Notes: generated by a model from the sequence alone, not told the origin. 64,000 nt of DNA from Synergistaceae bacterium (GCA_018436595.1 JAHDLC010000005.1:1-64000); one strand, 5' to 3'. Numbered from the stretch's first letter, positions 46,525 through 55,529 are shown. Translations and numbers: made by a program.

Positions 46525-48597
46525 TTATTTTTTCCTTCTGAAGAAAAAGAAAAAGAGCGCAAATATGGAGAGAACTCCTGCAAGGCTCACAAGCAGGCGA
46601 GGCAGGAAGCCAAGATTTTTGAAGGTGTTGTAAAAAAACTTTCCCACAAGAGGTATCTTCCTGCAGACTACAGCAAACTCCAGCCCGTCTTTCTCCTTCA
46701 GATCCTCAAAGGCATATCCGTCAGCAAGGCATTCCACACTCTCTCTGGCGAGGTTTTTCCCGACCGCCCCGGTGCCTTCCGTTGCATATATATCCCAGAG
46801 GGCTATTCCCGGTTTGCCCGCCTTGCGGAAAATGTTGATGAGCTCTGCCCTGTCTTCGGGAGGGACAAGGACAACCGCATGGGTTTTTCCGGAATTGACG
46901 GCCCGGAAATCGGTAATTTGGAGAAGATCGACGATTTCCTCCCGGGACCATGCGCTCCAGAACTCCGGCCCGTAGCTCTTCAGGAATACGGATGCGGCAG
47001 CCGGGTAGAGTTCCAGGCTTTCGCCGATGTGGGCGGCGGCTCTTCTGTTCCCAAGAAGAAGAATGGTCTTGTTCATCTCAGGGCGAAGAATCTGCCAGAT
47101 TTTCCCGAAAAGCTCCTTCTGCCCCGCCACGGCTGCCAAAGCGTCGGGTGACAACCCCCTGACGGGGGCGCCTTCAAGTACCATGGTCAGCAGTCCGGTG
47201 GCCGCTTCCCTGTTATCTCCAAGTTCCGGAAGGGAAAGGAGGTTTTCGTTGAGAATATGCCAGTCGATCTCTCCCCTGCTCCATTCCTCAGAGGATAAAT
47301 AATTCTGCACTCCTATTTTGCTGACGGCCTGCAAAAAGTCACGGCCGTATTTTTTATAAAGTTCCGGCAGTTTCTGCCCGAGGCTTTTCGCGAGCAGCCT
47401 CAGGTCGTTTCTATCAGGCGCTGCCACGAGCATGGACTCAAAGACCTGGACCTGACCCTGGGCCAGCAGTTGGCCGAACACGTCCCACAGGATGCTCATT
47501 TTTTGGAGCACCGGCTCGAATTCGGATCCGTCTCTGATTTGTTTTGAAACATACTCCCTGACCTCTTCAGAGAAGGAAAGAATGTGGGCGCTCTGTATCA
47601 TGGAGTCCGCTTCAGACCTGCAGATCCGCTCCCAGTTGTTCAGCAGGGATCCGATGTTCCGGTCCACTTCTTCCCGCATGGAAGGTCCGGAGCCGTTTTC
47701 CCCTTTCCACCACAGAGTCTCGGCACTGATCTCCGCCTTGTATTCTTCGAGAAAGGATTTTCTCATCTCCTCTTCAAGGCGGTCCCGGGCTCCTGCCATG
47801 TCGTACACTTCGAAGGCGAGCAATGCCCATCCGATGACCGGCACGAGCTTCGAGAGAACCTTTCCGGCGATCTTGATAACGAGGAATTTCATGATTCTCG
47901 TGATAATTCTTCTCCCAAGAAGGACAAGGGCAACGCCCACAAGCCCCTTCAGCGGGATGGAACCTTCGGAGATGCCGTTCTTCTTTCCCGATGATCCATA
48001 GGACATGGCCGCCCTGTCGGTGTTCGGAATGGGGATAGTATTGTAGACCGGCAGGCGCTGTTTCAGGATGCCGAGAAATGGTTTCCGTATTTTTTCCATT
48101 GATTCGGTAAGATGAATCCCGGTTTCCTTTTCAAGGCTGTCAAGTATTTCCCTCTGGAATTTCTCGCTTACGGAAGAAAGCCTGGGCTGGAGGTCGGCAA
48201 AGAATAGTTCCACCAGTTTTTTCAGGTCGTCATGGCTGCCGGCTCCCGCTTTGGTCTGCTTCCACCAGACGCTGAACGTCCCTTCCTCCGGGGGAAGATT
48301 CGTTGCCAGCAGGGCTCGTTCAACTTCCCTGTAATTTTGCTCCACGATTTTGGTCAGCCTGGTATTCGCCCACTGGTCGAGGGCGTTTTTGATCCGGGAA
48401 CGCTCATCGTCCACGAGACTCGGAAGTTTTTCGATTTCTGCCTCAGCCGTTTTTGCGGCGACTTCGATTTCGAGCAGCATTTGGGCAAAGAGCCTGTCAG
48501 TTTCCTCCTGAGAAAGGGCGGCAAAGGAGGAGGCTGGGACGAAACAGAAAAGAAGAACGAGAAAAGAAAGCAGGATTTTCGGCAGAAAAGGTTTCAT
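46525..48597 (-). CDS. Secreted/membrane protein with central hydrophobic region, possible partner of chromosomal GTPase
   Basis: A 690-residue protein with a signal peptide (FLPKILLSFLVLLFCFVPAS), a long helical N-terminal region, a hydrophobic block at about 215-265 (PLKGLVGVALVLLG; LSKLVPVIGWALLAFEV), a helical C-terminal half, and a final membrane helix (LVSLAGVLSIFALFFFFF) followed by RRKK. Phrases such as LELYPAAASVFLKSYGPEFW resemble RYPNAAGFLLEHG in the island 698-residue protein, and the KYG turns recur in both loci. The resemblance is weak by eye but the topology is the same. Operon: followed directly by YbjQ. Function unknown. Confidence 0.7.
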   Translation of the reverse strand: MKPFLPKILLSFLVLLFCFVPASSFAALSQEETDRLFAQMLLEIEVAAKTAEAEIEKLPSLVDDERSRIKNALDQWANTRLTKIVEQNYREVERALLATNLPPEEGTFSVWWKQTKAGAGSHDDLKKLVELFFADLQPRLSSVSEKFQREILDSLEKETGIHLTESMEKIRKPFLGILKQRLPVYNTIPIPNTDRAAMSYGSSGKKNGISEGSIPLKGLVGVALVLLGRRIITRIMKFLVIKIAGKVLSKLVPVIGWALLAFEVYDMAGARDRLEEEMRKSFLEEYKAEISAETLWWKGENGSGPSMREEVDRNIGSLLNNWERICRSEADSMIQSAHILSFSEEVREYVSKQIRDGSEFEPVLQKMSILWDVFGQLLAQGQVQVFESMLVAAPDRNDLRLLAKSLGQKLPELYKKYGRDFLQAVSKIGVQNYLSSEEWSRGEIDWHILNENLLSLPELGDNREAATGLLTMVLEGAPVRGLSPDALAAVAGQKELFGKIWQILRPEMNKTILLLGNRRAAAHIGESLELYPAAASVFLKSYGPEFWSAWSREEIVDLLQITDFRAVNSGKTHAVVLVPPEDRAELINIFRKAGKPGIALWDIYATEGTGAVGKNLARESVECLADGYAFEDLKEKDGLEFAVVCRKIPLVGKFFYNTFKNLGFLPRLLVSLAGVLSIFALFFFFFRRKK

Positions 48598-48925
48598 GAC
48601 AAGCTATACCTCCCGGATTCATGGGCAGGACCATAGGCCCCTCACAGGCAACAAAAACTGCTGTGAGCAATGATGGGCAACAATTTCTTACAATATCATC
48701 GCCTGATTGCTCCAGCAAGGATTGCGCTCCTGAGAACGATTACGGTCAGCATAATAGCATGAAGATACGATTTTTGCTCTCCTCTTGCCGACAGTAGTAC
48801 AGGGGATCTGGTTTACGAAAGGGAATTGAGTGATTTTCAAACGTGACAAAGAGAGAGCTGAAGATGCCGGAAAAGGAAGGAAGAGAGCGGAGTGTTGCAG
48901 CATGATCAGGTTTCGGAAGAAAAAC
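48598..48925. other. Non-coding region between the 690-residue gene and tRNA-Leu
   Basis: No supported gene. It is the upstream region of the leftward 690-residue gene and the downstream region of the leftward tRNA-Leu. No clear terminator hairpin or promoter boxes could be assigned. Confidence 0.4.
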
Positions 48926-49011
48926 TGGTGCCGGGGGGGGGACTCGAACCCCCACGTAGTCGCCCACGGCGGATTTTGAGTCCGCTGCGTCTACCATTCC
49001 GCCACCCCGGC
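48926..49011 (-). tRNA. tRNA-Leu, anticodon CAA
   Basis: On the minus strand the gene starts GCCGGGG at 49011 and ends CCCCGGC, discriminator A and encoded CCA at 48926. The anticodon loop CTCAAAA carries CAA between the CGGA/TCCG stem halves, which reads UUG. A variable arm with a short stem (GTGGGCGACTAC region) is present, as expected for leucine. The T arm reads GGGGGTTCGAGTCCCCC. A perfect palindrome TGGTAATTTTTACCA lies just upstream (49018-49032). Confidence 0.93.
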
Positions 49012-49076
49012 CGGCACTGGTAATTTTTACCATACTCTCCATTGGATGTCCAGCGGGGAACGAAGCAGGCTCTCCA

Positions 49077-49676
49077 TCATTTTTTCCGGCAGAGGAAAAG
49101 CAGCGGCAGCAGAAACAGAAGGGATAGGGGCGTTCCTATATCGCACCCTGCCCCGATACCGTAATGCCATCCATCGTCGTAATCATCGTCCCAATCGTTG
49201 TCCCACCTGATCCGGGAGGCGGAAAAAACCGCCGATACCCGCCGGCCGCTGATTGTCCGGGTAATTCTCAGGTCCGCCCTCGTTCGGCCTGTCAGCTCCA
49301 TGTAATACTGTACATTGTCAATGGTAATTTCGAAGGACCGGAAGTTATACCAATGATTGACCCAATCCGAGTGATGATAGTCTTCCCGGATTTCCGGAGT
49401 CAGTGAAACCGAAAAGGACCCCCTGGCCCGAAAGGCCTCGATATATTCGTCGAAATCGCTGCTCCACCAGTCGTAGGAATAATCGGAATCGATGGTTATT
49501 CTTCCGCTGTCCCTGAGAACTGCCTGTTGTCCGTCAATGGTCACCGTGACGCTTCCGGAATATTCCCATACCCCCCCCAGGGGATACCGGCTGTAGGCAT
49601 GAGATGGGCAGGCAAAAAACAAAAGAAAGAGAAATACCAGGGCAGGCGGCGGGAATGTGAAACGTCTCATCGGCAT
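49077..49676 (-). CDS. Secreted protein with Synerg-CTERM-like tail
   Basis: A 199-residue protein starting at ATG 49676 with AAGGGGG upstream; another ATG lies two codons on. It has a signal peptide (FPPPALVFLFLLFFACPSHA) and a beta-rich body (GGVWEYSGSVTVTIDGQQAV; FEITIDNVQYYMELTGRTRA). The end is a short Asp-rich linker, a Gly-Ala-Gly-Cys, a hydrophobic helix (LSLLFLLPLLFLC) and RKK. This three-part tail matches the Synerg-CTERM sorting signal type (Cys-containing motif, helix, basic end), in which the protein is processed and probably lipid-anchored at the surface. Function of the body unknown. Confidence 0.75.
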   Translation of the reverse strand: MPMRRFTFPPPALVFLFLLFFACPSHAYSRYPLGGVWEYSGSVTVTIDGQQAVLRDSGRITIDSDYSYDWWSSDFDEYIEAFRARGSFSVSLTPEIREDYHHSDWVNHWYNFRSFEITIDNVQYYMELTGRTRADLRITRTISGRRVSAVFSASRIRWDNDWDDDYDDGWHYGIGAGCDIGTPLSLLFLLPLLFLCRKK

Positions 49677-49737
49677 CAGCCCCCTTTTTGAAGTTCCGGG
49701 GATGGAGAAATTCTCCATCCCCGGAAAAATCTGTTTC

Positions 49738-51510
49738 TCAGTTGGTTTCTGTAACAGTTCCGTCGCTCCATGCCACCGTCACTTTGAACTGCTTCTGGCC
49801 TCTCCTCCTGAGGAAACCGTCGTCTTCCACAAAGAGCATGAGGTTGTTGTGGGGAGGAACATCGAAGGAAACCGTTCCGTCCGCCTTGTTCAGAAGACCT
49901 TTCCCTTTTCCCGTGATTCCAAGAAGGGGGAAGCCGTTTCCGGGCATAGTATCCCAGATGGCCATCCCTTTTGAAGAATGGCCCTGGAGAGAGACGCTTT
50001 CGATCGTTCCTTTCCCGGTGATCTGGAGCTCGAAAACCCAGTCTCTATTCCCGCTTTTTCCTGGCCGCTCCCCCTTGCCGACGTAATTGCTGCTTGAAGC
50101 CTGCCTGGGAGGAGAGAGCCTGATCTCCCGCTGTTCTTCCTTGTGAACGTCGTTTTCAGGCTCCTTCCGGGGCCCCCTGGACGAAGGGAACTGAAGCTGC
50201 CGGGACAGAACTCGGCCGTCATCGTATGTTAACGTCACCACAGCCCTGGTTTCCCTTTCAGAAAAGGCGCCGTTGTCCTCGAACCAGAGATGAAGGACCG
50301 AAGGTCCGGAAACCGCGAGGGATATGGATCCGTCGGGCCTGTTGAGAATGGCGCTGTCGGCTCCCGTCAGCACCAGAAGCCATTTGCCGTTTCCGGGGAC
50401 GGTGTCCCATTCACCGGAGGCTCCGGAAATGGTATGTATTTTTGCCGCCACGATGGTTCCCGTCGTTTCCACCCTGAGCTCCGCCTGGAGGTCCGGCTTG
50501 CCGTTGCCTGCCCTCTTTTCATTTCTTCCGGTGAGGTCACGGTTTCCCGAGCCCAGAAACGCCGCGCTCCCATCGAATGCGTCTCCGGAAGGTCCGCCCT
50601 GTTTTGCGGCCACTGTGCGCTTCACCACTGAGCCGTCTGAGAAAGTGAGGCTCACTTCGAAGGTTGACCTCCCCCTTTTGATAGAACCGTTATCAGTCAG
50701 TCGAAGGTCGAGGGTGGTCCTTCCCTTCAGGTCTGCTTCGATGCTTCCGTCCTTGCGGTTCAGCACTTTTTCGGCGGATGTGACTCCCACGAGCCAGGCG
50801 CTGTTGCCGGGGAGAGTGTCCCATTCCGCTGCGTCGCCCTTGATGCTCCGTACCGTTACGCCAGTCAGCTTTCCGCTGCCCTGGACCACTACGCGGATTG
50901 CTTCGTCAGACACGCCGTTCCCTGCAAGTTTTTCGTAATCGCCTGTGAGGTCCCGTTTCCCCTCGTCACTCCATCTGGCGGAAAGAATTTTGACCTGGGC
51001 CGCCTGCTCGGGTTCTTCTTTCACCGTTGGCGGAATTTCCACCGTGGCCGAACTTTCCGACCCGTCGACGAAAAGGGCCGTCAGGACGAATTTGCCCCCC
51101 CTGGCCAGGGAGCCGTCATCATGCACCGTGAGCACGAAGGATGCCCCAAGGAGGAATGGAGTTATGGGCATGCTTCCGGCGCTGTCCGTGAGGAGTTTTC
51201 CCGCGCTGTCCTGTACGTGGATGCCGGCAACGTTGTTTCTTGCTGTTGTATCCCATGTTGATTTCCCGTCTTCGGAACGGAGCGAAAAGTTGGCCAGCGC
51301 GCCGATGCCCGTCATGGATACGGAAAAGGCTGCGTCCGGGTTGCCGTCGGGAGCTGAACTCTCTCCTGCACCGAGGATGTCACCCGGGCCGAAGCCGGAA
51401 AAGGTGAAACCCTGGATATCACCCATGGCCGCGAGCGAAGGAGCCGCTAAGAGCAGGGAAGATGCGGCCAGTGCAATGAGCAGAAAATAGAATTTCGGGT
51501 ATTTTTTCAT
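49738..51510 (-). CDS. Secreted protein with four ~110-residue repeats
   Basis: A 590-residue protein with a signal peptide (FYFLLIALAASSLLLAAPSL, cleaved after SLA). Four repeats follow, each with W-D-T, P-G-N, L-N-x-x-D-G-S and a D-N-G/D-D-G turn: STWDTTARNN (first, most divergent), EWDTLPGNSAWLVGVTSA, EWDTVPGNGKWLLVLTGA and IWDTMPGNGFPLLGITGK. The repeats are predicted beta-sandwich-like and may bind calcium or carbohydrate through the Asp-rich loops. No enzyme motif is visible. AAGGAGATG precedes the ATG. It is separated from the gene at 49077 by 61 bp and read in the same direction, so both may be surface proteins expressed together. Confidence 0.78.
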   Translation of the reverse strand: MKKYPKFYFLLIALAASSLLLAAPSLAAMGDIQGFTFSGFGPGDILGAGESSAPDGNPDAAFSVSMTGIGALANFSLRSEDGKSTWDTTARNNVAGIHVQDSAGKLLTDSAGSMPITPFLLGASFVLTVHDDGSLARGGKFVLTALFVDGSESSATVEIPPTVKEEPEQAAQVKILSARWSDEGKRDLTGDYEKLAGNGVSDEAIRVVVQGSGKLTGVTVRSIKGDAAEWDTLPGNSAWLVGVTSAEKVLNRKDGSIEADLKGRTTLDLRLTDNGSIKRGRSTFEVSLTFSDGSVVKRTVAAKQGGPSGDAFDGSAAFLGSGNRDLTGRNEKRAGNGKPDLQAELRVETTGTIVAAKIHTISGASGEWDTVPGNGKWLLVLTGADSAILNRPDGSISLAVSGPSVLHLWFEDNGAFSERETRAVVTLTYDDGRVLSRQLQFPSSRGPRKEPENDVHKEEQREIRLSPPRQASSSNYVGKGERPGKSGNRDWVFELQITGKGTIESVSLQGHSSKGMAIWDTMPGNGFPLLGITGKGKGLLNKADGTVSFDVPPHNNLMLFVEDDGFLRRRGQKQFKVTVAWSDGTVTETN

Positions 51511-51556
51511 GAAAAATCATCTCCTTTGCTGATTGGTTTGGTTATAAATTATTGTA

Positions 51557-51562
51557 ATTATA
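51557..51562 (-). promoter_or_regulatory. Putative -10 box of the repeat-protein gene
   Basis: TATAAT on the minus strand, 47 bp before the ATG at 51510. The only -35-like match (TTTCAA) sits at a short 15-base spacing, so recognition may depend on the -10 alone. Confidence 0.35.
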
Positions 51563-51621
51563 CCATATTGATCGGCTTTGAAATTTCGGCCCTGATCCCC
51601 TTCCCCTTTCCGGGCGGAGTG

Positions 51622-51627
51622 TATAAT
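51622..51627 (+). promoter_or_regulatory. Putative -10 box of the DUF2703 gene
   Basis: TATAAT preceded directly by GTG, 30 bp before the ATG at 51658. No good -35 box is seen at the usual distance. Confidence 0.4.
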
Positions 51628-51657
51628 GATGGCATTCAAATAAGGAGGATAAAAGGG

Positions 51658-52128
51658 ATGAATAAACTTTTCATACGGCAGTACGTTCCTGCAGAGGATT
51701 CAGGTGCTTCCTGCGCTCCCTGCGCGGAAACGAACAGGTATCTTCTTTCCATGATCGAAAATCTTTCGCCCAAACTGGCGAACCTGGACATACAGCCTGT
51801 TCTCCAGCTCATGGAGATCCACACCGTAACGGAGAGAAACGCGGGAAAGCTGAATTATGTCTCATTTTTCGCACCGGAAACGGGAATTTCCGAGGAAAAA
51901 AGCATCGAGGAGGTTCTTGGAGTCCCGGTACGTTACGAAGAGTGTGAAGGGTGCCATCTCCCCGACAGCACGCCCTTCAAGACGAGAACCCTGGAGATTG
52001 AGGGCAGGGAACACCAGGCTCTGCCTCCCGGAGTGCTTACAGACGCCCTTATTCGCGTGGTCTTCTCCACTCTCGGCGGATGTGCCGGGGGAAGCTGTGA
52101 AAACTGCGCCGGCTGCGGACAGGATTAA
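51658..52128 (+). CDS. DUF2703 family cysteine-rich protein
   Basis: A 156-residue protein with AAGGAGG 10 bases before ATG 51658. It belongs to the DUF2703 family by its layout: N-terminal CAPCAETNRYL (about 19-29), LEIHT-like middle stretch, a central CEGCHLPDSTPFKTR (about 99-113), and a Cys-rich tail GGCAGGSCENCAGC. The nine or so cysteines suggest metal or FeS binding; thioredoxin-like or arsenic/mercury-related roles have been proposed for relatives, without proof. It is followed 16 bases later by the cobalamin adenosyltransferase and probably cotranscribed with it. Confidence 0.75.
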   Translation: MNKLFIRQYVPAEDSGASCAPCAETNRYLLSMIENLSPKLANLDIQPVLQLMEIHTVTERNAGKLNYVSFFAPETGISEEKSIEEVLGVPVRYEECEGCHLPDSTPFKTRTLEIEGREHQALPPGVLTDALIRVVFSTLGGCAGGSCENCAGCGQD

Positions 52129-52144
52129 GAAGGGAGCGGCTGCC

Positions 52145-52678
52145 ATGGGAGATGTCTGGATCACCACAAAAGGCGGGGACAAGGGAGAAACATCCATAGG
52201 AAACGGCGAAAGAATTCCGAAGGACCATCCGAGAGTGGAAACCTACGGGACTCTTGATGAATGCCAGGCACACATCGGAATGGCCCGGTCGCTGTGCGAA
52301 TACCCTGAAATATGCGAATGCCTCTGTACCCTTGAACAGGAACTGGGAAAGCTCATGGGGTATATTGCCCTCTACCCCGGACTGTCCTGCCCCGATATCC
52401 GCATGCTGGAGGAATTCACCGGGAAAGTGGCCGAGGTGACGGGAAAGACTTTCCGGTTTGTCCGGCCGGGCGACTCCACACCCGGAGCTTCTCTGCACGT
52501 AGCACGGACCGTGGCGCGACGGGCTGAACGTGCCGCCGTGGCCCTTTTCCGGACAGGAGAGCTTGCAGAGGACGCCTACAGGTACATCAACCGCCTCTCC
52601 GACGTGATCTATGCTCTCTCCCTCTGGTACGACCACCTGGAACGGGCAAAAAAGGGTGACCCGACTACCTGTCCATAA
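52145..52678 (+). CDS. pduO: Cob(I)alamin adenosyltransferase, PduO type
   Basis: A 177-residue enzyme that attaches the 5'-deoxyadenosyl group of ATP to cob(I)alamin to make coenzyme B12. The N-terminal nucleotide-binding motif TTKGGDKGETSIGNGERIPK (residues 6-25) and the family segment GASLHVARTVARRAERAAVA (about 124-143) are both present. The final YINRLSDVIYALSLWY is typical of the trimeric helical bundle. The usual length is 170-190. Adenosylcobalamin would serve amino-acid mutases in an amino-acid fermenter; no mutase is in the window. Confidence 0.92.
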   Translation: MGDVWITTKGGDKGETSIGNGERIPKDHPRVETYGTLDECQAHIGMARSLCEYPEICECLCTLEQELGKLMGYIALYPGLSCPDIRMLEEFTGKVAEVTGKTFRFVRPGDSTPGASLHVARTVARRAERAAVALFRTGELAEDAYRYINRLSDVIYALSLWYDHLERAKKGDPTTCP

Positions 52679-52694
52679 AGTTGTTTCAGGCACT

Positions 52695-52722
52695 TTTACA
52701 AGTACTTCTCATGCAGTATAAT
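52695..52722 (+). promoter_or_regulatory. Promoter of the GntR-family regulator gene
   Basis: TTTACA (52695-52700) and TATAAT (52717-52722) are separated by 16 bases, a good sigma-70 match. The expected start of transcription is near 52729, which excludes the ATG at 52721 as a start codon and supports GTG 52757 (GGGGAGG nine bases upstream). Confidence 0.75.
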
Positions 52723-52756
52723 GAGTACATTGTGCTGTAAGGGGAGGTCAAAGCTT

Positions 52757-53449
52757 GTGGAGAAAAATTCCTTGTCCCCAGCATTCAACCAGGGGCTGAG
52801 ACAGATAGTATATGAAAAACTGAGGGAAGCCATCGTCAACGGGGCTATACGGCCGGGGTCGAAGCTTTCCGAGATAGAGCTTGCCGAACAGATGGCTGTT
52901 TCCAGGACCCCTGTCCGCGAGGCGATCAGGCAGCTTGCCCAGACAGGTCTTGTGACCTTGACGCCAAGGCGGGGGGCTTTTGTTACCCTTCCAAGCTTGA
53001 AGGATGCGGCTGACCTTTACGAGCTGAGAACGGAACTGGAAATTCTCGCTGTTGAGAATCTCTGCGCCCAACCGCCGGAGGAAGAGCTTCTGAAATTCAG
53101 GAAAATTTTCGAGGAAATGACCGACGCAACCTCTGCAGAGACATATGTCAGGGAGGACAGGGCCTTCCACCTCATGATTTACCAGTCCTGCACCAACCAT
53201 TTTCTTACCCTGATGCTGAATAACATCTCCGACCTGATCAACCTGTGCAGGCCTTTTTCCGTTGAGCGTTCCCCCATCACTCACTTTACCTGGGGACACC
53301 TTGCGATCATCGATGCCGTTCTTTCCGGGGACAGGCCGAAAGCGCGGGAGGAAACCCGGGCCCACATTACGACAAGCAAGGACAGCCTCCTGGAATTCCT
53401 GAAGAACCATCGGGCTGAAATCTCCAGGGAGTACCATTACGGAGAATGA
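52757..53449 (+). CDS. GntR family transcriptional regulator (FadR/FCD type)
   Basis: A 230-residue DNA-binding repressor or activator. The winged-helix N-terminus reads VYEKLREAIVNGAIRPGSKL, then LAEQMAVSRTPVREAIRQLA and TPRRGAFVT. The C-terminal all-helical FCD ligand domain (about 85-215) shows DLYELRTELEILAVENLC, FHLMIYQSCTNHFL and an H...E pattern expected to hold a metal and carboxylate effector. The stop overlaps the start of the YdcF-like gene by 4 bases. It may sense an organic acid; target genes are unknown. Confidence 0.9.
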   Translation: MEKNSLSPAFNQGLRQIVYEKLREAIVNGAIRPGSKLSEIELAEQMAVSRTPVREAIRQLAQTGLVTLTPRRGAFVTLPSLKDAADLYELRTELEILAVENLCAQPPEEELLKFRKIFEEMTDATSAETYVREDRAFHLMIYQSCTNHFLTLMLNNISDLINLCRPFSVERSPITHFTWGHLAIIDAVLSGDRPKAREETRAHITTSKDSLLEFLKNHRAEISREYHYGE

Positions 53450-54243
53450 CGTTTTCCTATTTTTTCTACAAGACAATCGGAGCTTTTCTGACTCCTCCGG
53501 GGATTTTTGTGACCGTCGCCCTTTTCGGGGCCCTGTTTTTTTGCCCCAAAAGCAAAAAGAAGGGTTTTCCCTCCTTTTCTTTCGCTTTTTTCTTCGCCCT
53601 TTTTCTGTATGCCCTCTCCATTCCGCTGACAGCCCGTTTTCTTCTTCTGCCCCTGGAAGAACCGTACCCCCTGGAAATTGACGGGAGAGAAGGAAAGGCC
53701 CCCGTTGTGCTTGTACTGGCTGGAGGTATCTGGTCCTCCGACGGAAGCGGTACCGAATTCGCCATGAGCCCGGAAACACTTCAGCGATTTGTCGCAGGAG
53801 CCTCAGCCGCCCGGAAAATCGGTGCTTCCCTTCTCTATTCAGGAGGGTATCCGGAAAAGGCGGCAGAAGGGCGGATTGAAGAAATGGTACGGCGGACGGC
53901 GGAGAGAATCGGCTTCTCAGGCGAACTTCTTGTGGAAGGGCGGTCACGAACGACCTGGGAGAATTTTCTTTTCTCGTCGGAGATAATCAGGGAGAGAGGT
54001 TTTGATGAAGTCATTCTGGTAACGTCAGGATTTCACCTTCGCAGATCCATGAATTCAGCGTCCCGGTTTCTCTGGTCCGTCCCGGTGCGGCCCCTTTCTT
54101 CAGGACGCCTCGAGGGGGACGGTCCGTTCATCGCCACCGACCTTCTCCCCTCTCCTTCAGGGCTGAGAAATACATCCCTTGCCCTTCGGGAGCTTGCGGG
54201 CATCTTTGCCTACAATCTTTTCGGAAGTCTGAAAGACCGGTAA
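53446..54243 (+). CDS. YdcF/ElyC-type DUF218 membrane protein
   Basis: A 265-residue protein with two N-terminal membrane helices (about 5-30 and 42-66) and a DUF218 domain: VVLVLAGGIWSSDGSGTEFA (about 87-106), SLLYSGGYPE, ERGFDEVILVTSGFHLRRSM (about 182-201). The E. coli relatives SanA, ElyC and YdcF act in cell-envelope maintenance, with ElyC linked to peptidoglycan or undecaprenyl-lipid metabolism. It overlaps the GntR gene by 4 bases and is convergent with rarA, with only two bases between the stops. Confidence 0.8.
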   Translation: MTFSYFFYKTIGAFLTPPGIFVTVALFGALFFCPKSKKKGFPSFSFAFFFALFLYALSIPLTARFLLLPLEEPYPLEIDGREGKAPVVLVLAGGIWSSDGSGTEFAMSPETLQRFVAGASAARKIGASLLYSGGYPEKAAEGRIEEMVRRTAERIGFSGELLVEGRSRTTWENFLFSSEIIRERGFDEVILVTSGFHLRRSMNSASRFLWSVPVRPLSSGRLEGDGPFIATDLLPSPSGLRNTSLALRELAGIFAYNLFGSLKDR

Positions 54244-54245
54244 AC

Positions 54246-55529
54246 CTAGGAGTCTCCCCCTTCACTGAACCGCCTCCAGAATTTCCGCAGGCGGGATGAC
54301 ATATTCCCCTCAATCCCCAGCGTTCCCGGAAAATAAAACCTGCGCTGCCTGTCCATATACTGCTGGGGCACCCAGTGCCTTGGGTCGTCGTGGGGGTAAA
54401 CATACCCCGAACCGTCGGGCCTGAGGTGAAAGGGGACTTCCTGAAGATCTCCCTTTTCGATGGCCTTGGCGGCGCTGTCGACGGCTAGATAGGCGCTGTT
54501 GCTCTTCGGAGCCGCCGCGAGATAGATGACCGCTTCGGCGAGTATTATCCTCGCTTCGGGCAGGCCTGTCATTTCAACGGCCTGGACTGCGGAGACCGCA
54601 ACTGTGAGGGCATTGGGGTCTGCAAGGCCAACGTCTTCCGCGGCGGAAATGAGAAGGCGCCTGCCGATAAACCGGAGATTTTCCCCTCCGGCGAGCAGGC
54701 GTGCAAGCCAGTAGACGGCGGCATCGGGGTCGGATCCACGAATGCTTTTAATCAGGGCGGAGATCACTGCAAAATGGTCTTCGGAGGCTTTGTCAAACCG
54801 GATGGCTGCCAGGGGAAGGGCTGACAGAACGCCATCTTCTGTAAGGATGGTTCCGCCCCGCGCGGCGACGGAAGCGGCGATGAATTCAAGCCTCGTGAGG
54901 GCCTGCCGGGCGTCTCCCCCTGCCATGGAGGCAATTCGCCGCAGGGCTTTTTCCTCCGCCTCGATTTCAAATTCCCCAAGGCCCCTGTCCCGGTCCGCAA
55001 GTGCCCGCTTCAACAGGATTGAGAGATCTTCTTCGGAAAGGGGGGTGAGCTGGAAAACTACCATCCTGGAAAGAAGGGTCTTGTTGATTTCAAACCAGGG
55101 GTTTTCTGTAGTGGTGCCCACGAGGATAAGGTCCCCCTTCTCCACTGATGGCAGGAGGGCGTTCTGCTGGCTCTTGTTGAAGTGGTATATCTCGTCCACA
55201 AAGGCTATGGCAGCGTGTCCTGCCCTCATGGCCTTGAGATTCGCCGCCTCCGACACGAGATCCCGGAGCTCGGAAACTTTTGCGGAGACAGCATTTATCT
55301 CCAGGATGTCTCGTCCCGTTTCCGAAGCCATGAGCCTGACCAGGGTCGTCTTTCCGACTCCGGGAGGGCCGTACAAAATGCAGCTCGGGGTCCGGTTTGA
55401 CTCGAGGAGTTTCCGGAGCGGAGCCCCGGGACCGAGAAGATGCCCCTGTCCCGTGAACTCGTCGAGGGTTTTCGGGCGCATCCGTTCCGCTAAGGGGACT
55501 TCCCACCTGTTTGTTGCCGAAGGTGTCAT
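54246..55529 (-). CDS. rarA: Replication-associated recombination protein RarA (MgsA)
   Basis: A 427-residue clamp-loader-like AAA+ ATPase that acts at stalled or gapped replication forks. Motifs: LDEFTGQGHLLGPGAPLRKL, Walker A GPPGVGKTTLV (about 55-65), Walker B IAFVDEIYHFNKSQQNALLP (about 108-127; the family usually has DEIH, here DEIY), sensor 1 LVGTTTENP, and sensor 2-type ALTRLEFI. The C-terminal tetramerisation region ends YPHDDPRHWVPQQYMDRQRR and FYFPG. Its ATG overlaps the HAD gene stop by 4 bases, so both are one transcript, with the probable 6S RNA upstream. Confidence 0.95.
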   Translation of the reverse strand: MTPSATNRWEVPLAERMRPKTLDEFTGQGHLLGPGAPLRKLLESNRTPSCILYGPPGVGKTTLVRLMASETGRDILEINAVSAKVSELRDLVSEAANLKAMRAGHAAIAFVDEIYHFNKSQQNALLPSVEKGDLILVGTTTENPWFEINKTLLSRMVVFQLTPLSEEDLSILLKRALADRDRGLGEFEIEAEEKALRRIASMAGGDARQALTRLEFIAASVAARGGTILTEDGVLSALPLAAIRFDKASEDHFAVISALIKSIRGSDPDAAVYWLARLLAGGENLRFIGRRLLISAAEDVGLADPNALTVAVSAVQAVEMTGLPEARIILAEAVIYLAAAPKSNSAYLAVDSAAKAIEKGDLQEVPFHLRPDGSGYVYPHDDPRHWVPQQYMDRQRRFYFPGTLGIEGNMSSRLRKFWRRFSEGGDS

